A DNA stretch of 64,000 nt from Rhizobium brockwellii (GTDB lineage: Bacteria; Pseudomonadota; Alphaproteobacteria; Rhizobiales; Rhizobiaceae): the NCBI RefSeq assembly GCF_000769405.2, contig NZ_CP053444.1, forward strand, positions 90,226 through 154,225, written 5' to 3'. The first letter of the stretch is position 1. Every line of letters begins with the position of its first letter. Under the pieces are notes generated by a model. It was not told where the DNA came from. It saw only the letters and a list, made by a program, of their open reading frames with translations, and did no database searches. This document shows positions 56,658 to 64,000 of this stretch, piece after piece. Both the position numbers and the translations under genes were made by a program.

Positions 56658-57830
56658 ATGTCCGCATCGGTTGTATTCTTTCCCGTAGCAAACGGGGATA
56701 TGACATTAATCACATTGGACAACGGTCAGACGATCCTGATCGACATCAAAATCCGCGCGGCGGCCGACGACGAGGACGACGAGACCTACGATGTCGCCTC
56801 TGACCTCAAAGATCGCCTTAAGACGGACTCCGAGGGCCGCTCCTACGTTGACTCGTTTCTACTCTCTCATCCGGATCAGGATCACATCACCGGTCTTGAA
56901 AACCATTTCTATCTGGGACCGCCGGCGGACTATCCTAAAGATAGCGGCTTGATTTTCATACGGGAAATGTGGTCATCCCCGCTTGTCTTCCGCCGCGCCA
57001 GCACGCAGCACGTCCTGTGCGCGGATGCCAAGGCCTGGGCGAAAGAGGCCCGCCGCCGGGTCCAAAGGTTCAAGGACGACAAATTCGGGACCGTTGATGG
57101 TGATCGCATCCTGATCATGGGTAAGGATAAAGACGGCAAGACCGACGAGATCACGGACATCGTGGTCGAACAGGGAGAGCTGATTACATCCGCGAACCGC
57201 GGCAGCTCCGGTCAGTTCACCGGGCGCCTGCTTGCGCCCATGTTGGTGGCTGAAGACGATGAGTTGGTCGCCTTGCTCGAGAAAAACAACTCTTCAGTCA
57301 TCATCAATTTCTCCCTCACTGGTGGCGGGAATGCCGATAAGTGTCGGTTTCTTACCGGTGGTGACGCTGGCGTCGCAATTTGGGAGCGGCTCTGGCAGAA
57401 CCATAAGGACAGTGACCCCGACTGGTTTACCTACGATCTTATGCAGGCGCCGCACCACTGCTCATGGCGTACTTTGAGCTATGACCGATGGTCGGAGATG
57501 GGCGAGAAGGTCAAGGTGTGTGAAGACGCTCGCAGTGCTCTTGGACAGGCCAAGTTCGGCGCGACTATCGTGGCCAGCTGTAAGCCCATTCTCAAAGACG
57601 ACAGTGACCCGCCGCACGAACGCGCAAAACGGGAATACGTCTCGATACTTAAGCCAGACACCGTGAAGGGCGAGTTCATCTGCACATCCGAATACACGAA
57701 CGCCAATGACCGACCTCTTGAGTTTACTGTGACGTTCTCGGGCGTGTCAAAGAAGCTTCGGGCGGCAGCTGCGGCGGCCACGATCGTTGGGGTATCAGCC
57801 GTCGCTTCGAGTGCCCGCGGACACGGTTGA
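56658..57830 (+). CDS. Metallo-beta-lactamase-fold protein of a ubiquitin-like module
   Basis: A 390-residue MBL-fold protein of the ComEC/Rec2-like branch. Metal ligands are visible as SHPDQDH (H71, D73, D75, H76), the LTGGDAG aspartate (D236) and APHHCS (H266). I choose the ATG at 56658 with GGAGG upstream; the frame starts at a GTG at 56646. The C-terminus has a short hydrophobic stretch (about residues 369-385) and ends ARGHG. It overlaps the next gene by 1 nt (TGATG), so the two are coupled. Its substrate is unknown. Confidence 0.85.
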   Translation: MSASVVFFPVANGDMTLITLDNGQTILIDIKIRAAADDEDDETYDVASDLKDRLKTDSEGRSYVDSFLLSHPDQDHITGLENHFYLGPPADYPKDSGLIFIREMWSSPLVFRRASTQHVLCADAKAWAKEARRRVQRFKDDKFGTVDGDRILIMGKDKDGKTDEITDIVVEQGELITSANRGSSGQFTGRLLAPMLVAEDDELVALLEKNNSSVIINFSLTGGGNADKCRFLTGGDAGVAIWERLWQNHKDSDPDWFTYDLMQAPHHCSWRTLSYDRWSEMGEKVKVCEDARSALGQAKFGATIVASCKPILKDDSDPPHERAKREYVSILKPDTVKGEFICTSEYTNANDRPLEFTVTFSGVSKKLRAAAAAATIVGVSAVASSARGHG

Positions 57831-60100
57831 TGTCAGCTGGGAAGTCCGAGCTCGTGCAACACGCGGAGCATCTGCTCCGTGTGGTTCGACGCCACCCTCA
57901 AGTCCGCAGCGCGGAGCTAGTGATTGCCGAAGCGGATGAGTGCCGTGTCGCCATCATGTTCGACGTGGAAATGCCGTTCGACGTGAAAGCGCGCGGTCTT
58001 TCCACGACGGGTGTTCGAACTCTTGAGGAGGTCGAGATTGTCATCCGTGCCGGTTACCCTTGGAAAAGTCCGACGATCTATCTGCGTCAGGATTTTCCGC
58101 GGGATCTTCCGCATCTTCAGCCGTCCCCCGCGGATGCATTGCCCCGCCCTTGCCTGGTGGACGGGTCGCAGGACGAGTTCTTTAGCCATTTTGCCCTGAT
58201 AGAATCAGGGATCATTGGCTTGCTCGAACAGCTTGCGTCCTGGCTCGCGAATGCCGCGGTAGATTCGCTAATCAATCCCGCTCAAGGCTGGGAACCGGCC
58301 CTTCGTGCCGGGCTCGCCGACACGCTCATCGTCGATAGTGAATTTCTTGAGGAAAAGACGTCCGCAGAAGGTGCTTGGAGGAGCTACCGTACCTATTATC
58401 TCCGCTCACTAGGGAAAACGGGACCAGGCGCATTTACCTTCTTGGAAGCCGGTACGGAGCTCGCAAGCCTTTTCTCGAAGACGGATATGACCCTTTTTCA
58501 GAGTCAACGGCTCTCGAAAATTAACGGCATTTCCGGTACTTCGGTTATGGCATTCATCACACCCGACCCCGATGACGACGGCAACCCGCGGATTAACCGC
58601 CGATATTTGCCGGAAACCGTGACTAATCTCACTCAGCTGCACGCTCGCGCCAAGGCGCTTGGTTGCGGCCGTCATTTCCGCGAGTTTATGGAAACGCTGG
58701 TGAAGAACTGGGGCATTTATCAATTCGAAACCGCCATTCCCATCGCGGTGATCTTCGCTGCCCGCCGGCCTTTCCATCTCATAGGCTCAGTCTCAAACCT
58801 CGAGCATCTCCCCTACCTGTTCGAAATCTATCCGCGACCCGGCCGGACGACCCTGTGGGACGAACCAGGGGAGGATACTGTTAAGCCCACTCGGCTGCTC
58901 TCCAGGGCGACCCCCAAGCTCCTCCGCAAGCTTTCCCCCGTAACGTCGGCGGCGCCCACGGCGATGATCGGGGCCGGCAGCGTTGGATCGAAAGCTGCGC
59001 TTCATCTTGCCCGCGCTGGCGTGCCTGTCACCGCGATCACAGATACATTGGTCCTGATGCCCCACAATATGGCCCGGCATGCCTTGGTCAGGCCATCCTT
59101 GGGCTCGGGAAAAGCGGAAGAGCTCGCGACAGAACTCAAGGTGCTCGGTCAGACGCCCGCAGTGTGTTTCGAGGACGCCGTGGAGCAACTACGTTCGGCA
59201 GACGGTCGGCAGACGCTCGCGCCGGAAAATACCGAGCGCGTGCTCAATTCCACCGCATCCTTACTGGTGCGCGAGGCACTGTCCATCGTACCAAAGGATG
59301 CCTTCCCGCCACGGATCTCCGAGATTGCGCTGTTCGGCCGGGGAGACGGTGCCTTCCTGCTGCAGGAAGGCACCGCCAGGAATCCTACGCTCGCCGATCT
59401 TCTGACCGAGATTAGTGCGCACGCGACAACAGCCGAGCGCAACTTGCTCTTCAACCCTGAACATGGGTTGACCGAAGTTCAGATCGGCCAGGGATGCGGC
59501 TCCCTAACGATGCCCATGACGGACGCGCGGCTGTCCGCGATGACTGCCGCGGCCACCGAGATCTTCCTAGGCCGAGAACCGGAACAATCGTCGGGAACCT
59601 ACGCGATCGGCCATCGGCTTGCTGGCGATCCCACCACGCATTGGCGTGCCATCGAAGTTGGGCCGTTCATCGAGGTTCCTGTAGAGGGCCGCAACGGTTG
59701 GCAAGTCCGACTTTCCCCTTCAGTCGATCGTCGGATCCGTGAAGAGGTTGCCTTGTATTCGCATGTGGAAACTGGTGGACTTCTCATCGGTACGACGAGC
59801 GCCCGGTGCAAGACCATTACAGTGGTTGACCTCCTTCCCGCTCCTGAAGACAGCCGACGCACAGCAGGCCTGTTTGAACTCGGGACTAAGGGCTTGAAAA
59901 AGGCGATCAAGGTCCGTCATCGTGCCAGTGGCGGAAGCCTGTTTGACGTAGGAACGTGGCACAGCCACCTCGCCGATATGGGTCCTTCCTGCCTCGATAG
60001 AAAGACCGCGGCGCAGCTGGCAGGCGAACGCCCCCCTCCCAGCGTGCTGCTGATCATTACTCCGAACCGGTATCACGCCCTGGTTCACCCGGAGGTCTAA
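57830..60100 (+). CDS. E2-E1-JAB triple-fusion protein (ubiquitin-like conjugation)
   Basis: A 756-residue protein with three domains. Residues 1-150 resemble a bacterial E2-like fold, with a candidate catalytic Cys at 108 (DLPHL ... LPRPCLVDG). Residues about 375-580 are an E1/ThiF-like adenylating domain: GAGSVGSKAA (380-389) is the nucleotide loop, D405, N413 and R416 follow, and C556 (QGCGSLT) is a candidate thioester Cys. Residues about 635-756 are a JAB/JAMM peptidase: E647, H711-S-H713, S720 and D723 form the metal motif. E2, E1 and JAB fusions are known from bacterial ubiquitin-like systems. Confidence 0.86.
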   Translation: MSAGKSELVQHAEHLLRVVRRHPQVRSAELVIAEADECRVAIMFDVEMPFDVKARGLSTTGVRTLEEVEIVIRAGYPWKSPTIYLRQDFPRDLPHLQPSPADALPRPCLVDGSQDEFFSHFALIESGIIGLLEQLASWLANAAVDSLINPAQGWEPALRAGLADTLIVDSEFLEEKTSAEGAWRSYRTYYLRSLGKTGPGAFTFLEAGTELASLFSKTDMTLFQSQRLSKINGISGTSVMAFITPDPDDDGNPRINRRYLPETVTNLTQLHARAKALGCGRHFREFMETLVKNWGIYQFETAIPIAVIFAARRPFHLIGSVSNLEHLPYLFEIYPRPGRTTLWDEPGEDTVKPTRLLSRATPKLLRKLSPVTSAAPTAMIGAGSVGSKAALHLARAGVPVTAITDTLVLMPHNMARHALVRPSLGSGKAEELATELKVLGQTPAVCFEDAVEQLRSADGRQTLAPENTERVLNSTASLLVREALSIVPKDAFPPRISEIALFGRGDGAFLLQEGTARNPTLADLLTEISAHATTAERNLLFNPEHGLTEVQIGQGCGSLTMPMTDARLSAMTAAATEIFLGREPEQSSGTYAIGHRLAGDPTTHWRAIEVGPFIEVPVEGRNGWQVRLSPSVDRRIREEVALYSHVETGGLLIGTTSARCKTITVVDLLPAPEDSRRTAGLFELGTKGLKKAIKVRHRASGGSLFDVGTWHSHLADMGPSCLDRKTAAQLAGERPPPSVLLIITPNRYHALVHPEV

Positions 60101-60789
60101 GCAGGCAACGAGTGGTGATAGCTCGTAAGGACCTGACGGCCATAAGCCGCATAGTATTTGAGGAAGCGACCGTACATCCCGATAGCGACAGCCGCAGCAC
60201 CGAGAGCGAGCCAGCCGTCCTTCGGCGCAGAACCTTGCCAATATTTGTAGGTCAGCATTCCGGTAGCCAACAGGGCGACAAAGCAGATGTTTCGACAAAA
60301 CCCGTAACTGTTCTGGAAGCTCTCGAGCCTTGTCACGGTATCGGGACTCGCCCGCGCGGCGGGAAAAGCAACCTGGAAGATGTGCTCACCATCCAGGTTT
60401 GCCATACTCATACCCAGCTTGTCGGCCGCTCCCGACTTAATACGATCTCGAACTTTCGTCGCAAGCGGACTGTATTCCCGATTGGCAAAGAGCCACGCCG
60501 CTACGTGCTCGCGCCAACGGCGTTTCCGCAAACCAAGGGCGATTTCCGTGGGCGAACGGAAAATTATGCGGGCAATCACGAATTCAACGAGTCCTGATGA
60601 TGGAGCGGCACAGATCTGGCCGGCGATGTACGAGACAACGGTCCAGAAAATGATCTGCACCACCGTCCATTCAGTCCTGTTGACCAAGACAGCGTCAGCA
60701 AAACAATAGTCGATGCTGGCCACTAGCAGCATGCCTGATGCCACGAAAGCGTAGAACTCGTAGTTAGTGAGTGGGAACCAGTCACGCAT
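60097..60789 (-). CDS. Multi-pass membrane protein convergent to the E2-E1-JAB gene
   Basis: About 230 residues from the ATG at 60789 (MRDWFPLTNYEF); a start at 60816 adds nine. Hydrophobic segments are at about residues 8-28, 40-60, 165-185 and 195-215, so two pairs of helices flank a soluble middle. The family is unrecognised. Its stop overlaps that of the E2-E1-JAB gene, so the genes are convergent. It could be a membrane effector of the module, or an unrelated neighbour. Confidence 0.75.
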   Translation of the reverse strand: MRDWFPLTNYEFYAFVASGMLLVASIDYCFADAVLVNRTEWTVVQIIFWTVVSYIAGQICAAPSSGLVEFVIARIIFRSPTEIALGLRKRRWREHVAAWLFANREYSPLATKVRDRIKSGAADKLGMSMANLDGEHIFQVAFPAARASPDTVTRLESFQNSYGFCRNICFVALLATGMLTYKYWQGSAPKDGWLALGAAAVAIGMYGRFLKYYAAYGRQVLTSYHHSLPA

Positions 60790-60816
60790 CTTCAGCACCC
60801 TAACCAGCGCAGGCAA

Positions 60817-61029
60817 GTACGAACGACGAGCCTTTCAAACTCTCATTCATATAGCTCGTTCATTGTTAAATCGCGAGGCAGAATTAGGATGAGGATCACA
60901 GCATGATTTTGATTCACCAGCAACAATTTGGAGTGATCGAGGCCATTTGCCCCGCACATGATCACCAGACGAGACGGCTGGCTGCCCCTTTCACCGGCAA
61001 TGCTCCAAATCGAGATGTAACCACTTTCC
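60817..61029. other. Spacer before the DUF1612-type gene
   Basis: No gene recognised. Confidence 0.35.
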
Positions 61030-62160
61030 TTACATAACCCCCCACGCCCGAAACCTCCCCCTCCCCGTCATCTCCCGCAAGCCGAGTTCCAAAACGATCC
61101 GCCGCGCCGCCTGCGGCGTCACCTCGAGCGTCTTCGCCACCATTTTTGCCGACACCAACGGTTTGGCCATCACCAACTCAACCAGCTCCGGCAGTTTTGA
61201 CGACGTCCGCCGACCATCCAGTTTTCGCTCCAATAGGGTGCGGGCCAGCGCCAACCGGTCATGTTCTTTCAGGCCGATCTCGGCGGTCGCCAAAAATCCG
61301 TGGGCGATGGCGAGCAGCCGCGTCTCCCGATCACGCTGCCGGCGGCGATCCACGGGAATGGTTTTCAGGCCGAGGTTGATGGCAGCGAGATGAGCACCTG
61401 ACGTGATGCCCGCCTGGCGCAGGATCGAGGCGGCAAGCAGCCGACCGAGCCACGGCGCATGCTGAAGGACGGCGATCTCGTTCCAGGCATCAAGGACGGT
61501 GATCGCCTGCAGCACCGCTGGCAGGTTTTCCGCCTGGCGCACCACGCCCCGCCATTCGTCCAGCCTGGAATCCTCGTCCCAGTCGAGATCATACACCAGC
61601 GGATCTTTTTCCGCCGCGCCGCCACGGCCGGGCCGGGTCGCGTTTGCGAGCGCAGCTTCGGAGCGGGCCAGCACCGCATCGATGGCGGCATAGTCGATGC
61701 CGGGAAGATTTTCGATGTCGTCGACATCTTCCCCCTCCCCTTCCGGATCTTTTACGACCGCGCGCCGGATGACACCTACCGTGTCTGCCGCTTCACTGCC
61801 GGACAACGTGATCTCCGAGGTCTGCCGGAGCGTCCGAAGCCCGTCGGCGGAAAAAGCCCAGTCGGGTTGCTGGCCAGAAATGCGCCGGCGGGTTCGCAGC
61901 ACGTCGCGGGCGATTGTCAGCTCATGGGTGGGTGTGCGAATATCGCGGGTGGCGTCATGGAGGACGAGGTCTTCGAGGTGGACGAGTTCGCCGTCTATCC
62001 AGAGCGAGGCGCAGGCGTCGGTGAATTGGGATCGCTCGATGAAGCCCGCGCCGACCGGTGAGCGGGCGATCCGCTCGTCCAGACGCGCGAGAGCGACACC
62101 GGCGTCGAAAGCCGGTCGCATGAGTGGTGTCATGCTGATTTTTTTGAGTTCGTAAGCCAT
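61030..62160 (-). CDS. DUF1612/HTH-type plasmid protein
   Basis: About 376 residues ([21 protein letters not shown]; the frame starts at 62169). It belongs to the rhizobial plasmid family with a C-terminal HTH ([53 protein letters not shown]). Members lie near plasmid replication or transfer loci. A truncated copy is at 41046-41285. It is divergent from a tyrosine recombinase across a region with a perfect 12-bp inverted repeat, which may be its operator. Confidence 0.8.
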   Translation of the reverse strand: MAYELKKISMTPLMRPAFDAGVALARLDERIARSPVGAGFIERSQFTDACASLWIDGELVHLEDLVLHDATRDIRTPTHELTIARDVLRTRRRISGQQPDWAFSADGLRTLRQTSEITLSGSEAADTVGVIRRAVVKDPEGEGEDVDDIENLPGIDYAAIDAVLARSEAALANATRPGRGGAAEKDPLVYDLDWDEDSRLDEWRGVVRQAENLPAVLQAITVLDAWNEIAVLQHAPWLGRLLAASILRQAGITSGAHLAAINLGLKTIPVDRRRQRDRETRLLAIAHGFLATAEIGLKEHDRLALARTLLERKLDGRRTSSKLPELVELVMAKPLVSAKMVAKTLEVTPQAARRIVLELGLREMTGRGRFRAWGVM

Positions 62161-62245
62161 TGAAATCATGGTAAATGATTTCTTAAAAGAACTCTATCTA
62201 AATATTGTGGTTCCTCACATGGTATGGTCGCTAGCTGTGGCGATA

Positions 62246-62274
62246 ACCATCGATAAGTACCTCTTATCGATGGT
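62246..62274. repeat. Perfect 12-bp inverted repeat between divergent genes
   Basis: ACCATCGATAAG (62246-62257) and CTTATCGATGGT (62263-62274) with a 5-nt spacer TACCT. It lies 86 bp from both the DUF1612-type start and the recombinase GTG. It may be an operator for the HTH protein, or a recombinase site. Confidence 0.8.
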
Positions 62275-62359
62275 AGATTGATTTCAGGGCGCAAATCAGC
62301 GAGAATCGCAGCAGATCACGGTCCTGGAGACCGCTGAAACCCGCTATTGTGGAGCCTCC

Positions 62360-63508
62360 GTGGCAAAACCCAAGACATCACTGACCGCCGTCAAGCGTCG
62401 CGCCGAGGAGCTCGACACGATCGCCGCCGTGCTGCCGCTGGAACGCCGCGACGAACTCGCCGAGCTGCTCACCGACCACGACGTCGAGACGCTGCGCCAT
62501 CTCGTCAACCAGGGCATGGGCGACAACACCCTTCGCGCCCTGACCTCGGATCTCGCCTATCTTGAAGCCTGGGGACTGGCAGCGACCGGACGATCGCTGC
62601 CCTGGCCGGCGCCCGAAGCGTTGCTGCTGAAGTTCGTCGCGCATCATCTTTGGGATCCGCAGCACCGGGAAACCGACCCTGATCATGGAATGCCTGTAAA
62701 TGTCGACGACAACCTTCGAAGCCAGGGGTTTCTCAAGTCCGTCGGCCCGCACGCGCCAGCCACCGTGCGCCGGCGGCTGGCGAACTGGTCGACGCTGAGC
62801 AAATGGCGCGGTTTTGACGGCGCCTTCGCCTCCCCTGCCCTCAAGTCGGCCATCCGCCTTGCGGTTCGCGCCGTCCCCCGGACGCGGGGTCGCAAGAGTG
62901 CCAAGGCGGTGACTGGTGACGTGCTGGCAAGACTGCTGGCGACCTGCGCGAGCGACAGTCTGCGCGATCTGCGGGACCGGGCGATGCTGATGGTCGCCTT
63001 TGCCTCAGGTGGCCGCCGGCGCAGCGAGATTGCCGGCCTTCGTGTTGAGCAGCTGAGCCCTGAGACTCCGATCGAGATGCCGGACGGGCCTCCCCTCCCC
63101 TCTCTCGCCATTCACCTTGGCCGCACCAAGACGACCACCGGCGAGCAGGACGATATCGTCTATCTGACCGGTCGGCCGGTAGAGGCGCTCATCGCCTGGC
63201 TGCAGGCTGCGAAGATCGACAATGGCAGTGTGTTTCGGGCGATCGGGCGATGGGGGACTGTTTCGCGACGGGCGATCGATCCGCAGTCGGTCAACGCGAT
63301 CATCAAGCAGCGGGTGGAACTGGCTGGATTAGACCGTGGGGAGTTTTCGGCGCACGGGCTGCGGTCGGGCTACCTCACCGAAGCTGCCAATCGCGGCATC
63401 CCCCTTCCAGAGGCGATGGAACAGTCGCGACATCGGTCGGTGCAGCAGGCATCGAGCTACTACAATGACGCCACGCGTCGGAGCGGACGGGCTGCACGTA
63501 TGCTTTGA
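62360..63508 (+). CDS. Tyrosine recombinase/integrase
   Basis: A 382-residue tyrosine recombinase with a GTG start (GGAG 5 nt upstream). Catalytic residues are visible: Arg in ASGGRRRSEIAGL, His-x-x-Arg in SAHGLRSGYL, His in SRHRSVQQA and the Tyr in SYYNDATRR. The N-terminal core-binding domain runs to about residue 175. Such genes lie near plasmid loci in rhizobia and may resolve or integrate DNA. Confidence 0.92.
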   Translation: MAKPKTSLTAVKRRAEELDTIAAVLPLERRDELAELLTDHDVETLRHLVNQGMGDNTLRALTSDLAYLEAWGLAATGRSLPWPAPEALLLKFVAHHLWDPQHRETDPDHGMPVNVDDNLRSQGFLKSVGPHAPATVRRRLANWSTLSKWRGFDGAFASPALKSAIRLAVRAVPRTRGRKSAKAVTGDVLARLLATCASDSLRDLRDRAMLMVAFASGGRRRSEIAGLRVEQLSPETPIEMPDGPPLPSLAIHLGRTKTTTGEQDDIVYLTGRPVEALIAWLQAAKIDNGSVFRAIGRWGTVSRRAIDPQSVNAIIKQRVELAGLDRGEFSAHGLRSGYLTEAANRGIPLPEAMEQSRHRSVQQASSYYNDATRRSGRAARML

Positions 63509-64000
63509 TTGCGGGAGGGGATTTTCTCAGATTACCGATAGTCACTTATGTGACATTCCCGACTCATCGCTACTCTATCGAAGAACGCCCGACCCGGGTC
63601 GTTTGCCCAGCAGTGCAAACCCGTGCAGCCATGCATCGCGCTGCATCCTCGCAGCGGCGGTTTTATGGCCTCTCCGGCGGTGATGATTCTCAATCATCGG
63701 TACGCCCGGATGCTAATCTGAGTTGCCAGATGGGTGGTCGCCACCGCAAAATGGCTCCCCTCCGCCTTTTTTTCAAAGATTCCAGTGTACGGTTGAAAAC
63801 CGGATCTTGAGTTGCGGTGCTTATAACCGTTTGTTGTTGCTTAATAATGTTGAGATCTCTTGGCCTGAGCAACCGTCGTCATTAAGGTTCTGTTAACCCT
63901 AAATAGCTTGCCAGCCCGTTAGAATCGATGCTTATTGCAAGCAGCGGATTGAATAAGAAATTCCGCTGAAAAGCGCTATTTCAAGAAATCAGGTCCGGGG
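63509..64000. other. Non-coding right end of the window
   Basis: About 490 bp without a supportable gene. It contains the palindrome GTCAC-TTAT-GTGAC (63541-63554) just after the recombinase, which could be a site for that enzyme or for a regulator. I see no repABC gene here. Confidence 0.4.

Noticed and set aside
57801..57830. C-terminal ARGHG of the MBL protein as a ubiquitin-like tail
   Set aside because: It is not a di-glycine end and follows a hydrophobic stretch, not a beta-grasp fold; kept only as a speculation.

Overview
This window looks like part of the symbiotic region of a Rhizobium plasmid (R. leguminosarum complex or a close relative), followed by plasmid accessory DNA. The evidence is the nodL-nodE-nodF / nodD / nodABCIJ block with nod boxes, the fixABCX-nifA-nifB-fdxN-nifT cluster divergent from nifHDKEN, a quorum-sensing unit resembling rhiABC with luxI and luxR, and many IS66, IS6, IS30, IS630 and IS3 remnants. 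NifA lacks the N-terminal GAF domain, as described for R. leguminosarum biovar trifolii. Species and host range cannot be fixed from the sequence alone.

Layout. 1-8914: Nod-factor genes. A nod box at the left edge points out of the window, probably to a nodM-type operon. nodFE and nodL are on the minus strand, nodD is on the minus strand, and nodABCIJ is on the plus strand. Together they encode the Nod-factor backbone (A, B, C), acyl-chain synthesis (E, F), O-acetylation (L), export (I, J) and the regulator (D). 9088-12427: an IS66-family region with a duplicated transposase end and one passenger gene. 12431-20483: an Ntn-hydrolase-like gene, a fixA 5' remnant, then (leftward) fixABCX, nifA, nifB, fdxN and nifT. 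21050-28006: nifHDKEN behind a sigma-54/NifA promoter, followed by two thioredoxin-like genes. 29523-33129: an IS3 remnant, a secreted UbiC-like protein, an IS630 element inserted exactly in the stop codon of a truncated Lrp gene. 33181-37420: three secreted or surface-type genes (rhiABC-like), an XRE regulator, a LuxI synthase and a LuxR regulator.

37499-43051 is a gene graveyard. It holds an IS66 fragment, a RepC-like N-terminus, and one 1.4-kb open frame built from pieces of at least four unrelated genes (radical SAM methyltransferase, ABC permease, GH12-type glucanase, PtsN), then fragments of a DUF1612-type regulator, a receiver-type signalling protein and an IS6 transposase. 43275-56000 is metabolic accessory DNA: a TetR regulator with Old Yellow Enzyme and a DUF1330 protein, an enoyl-CoA hydratase/hydrolase pair facing a LysR gene, an intact IS6 element, and two HD-domain (cyanamide-hydratase-like) paralogues around cupin, MocR/PdxR and quinone-oxidoreductase genes.

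56658-60816 is the most notable segment: a metallo-beta-lactamase-fold protein translationally coupled to a single 756-residue protein that fuses E2-like, E1/ThiF-like and JAB/JAMM peptidase domains, with a convergent multi-pass membrane protein. This is a bacterial ubiquitin-like conjugation module with no ubiquitin-like gene recognised nearby. It lies next to a plasmid-type HTH protein (DUF1612-like) and a tyrosine recombinase that diverge from a perfect 12-bp inverted repeat.
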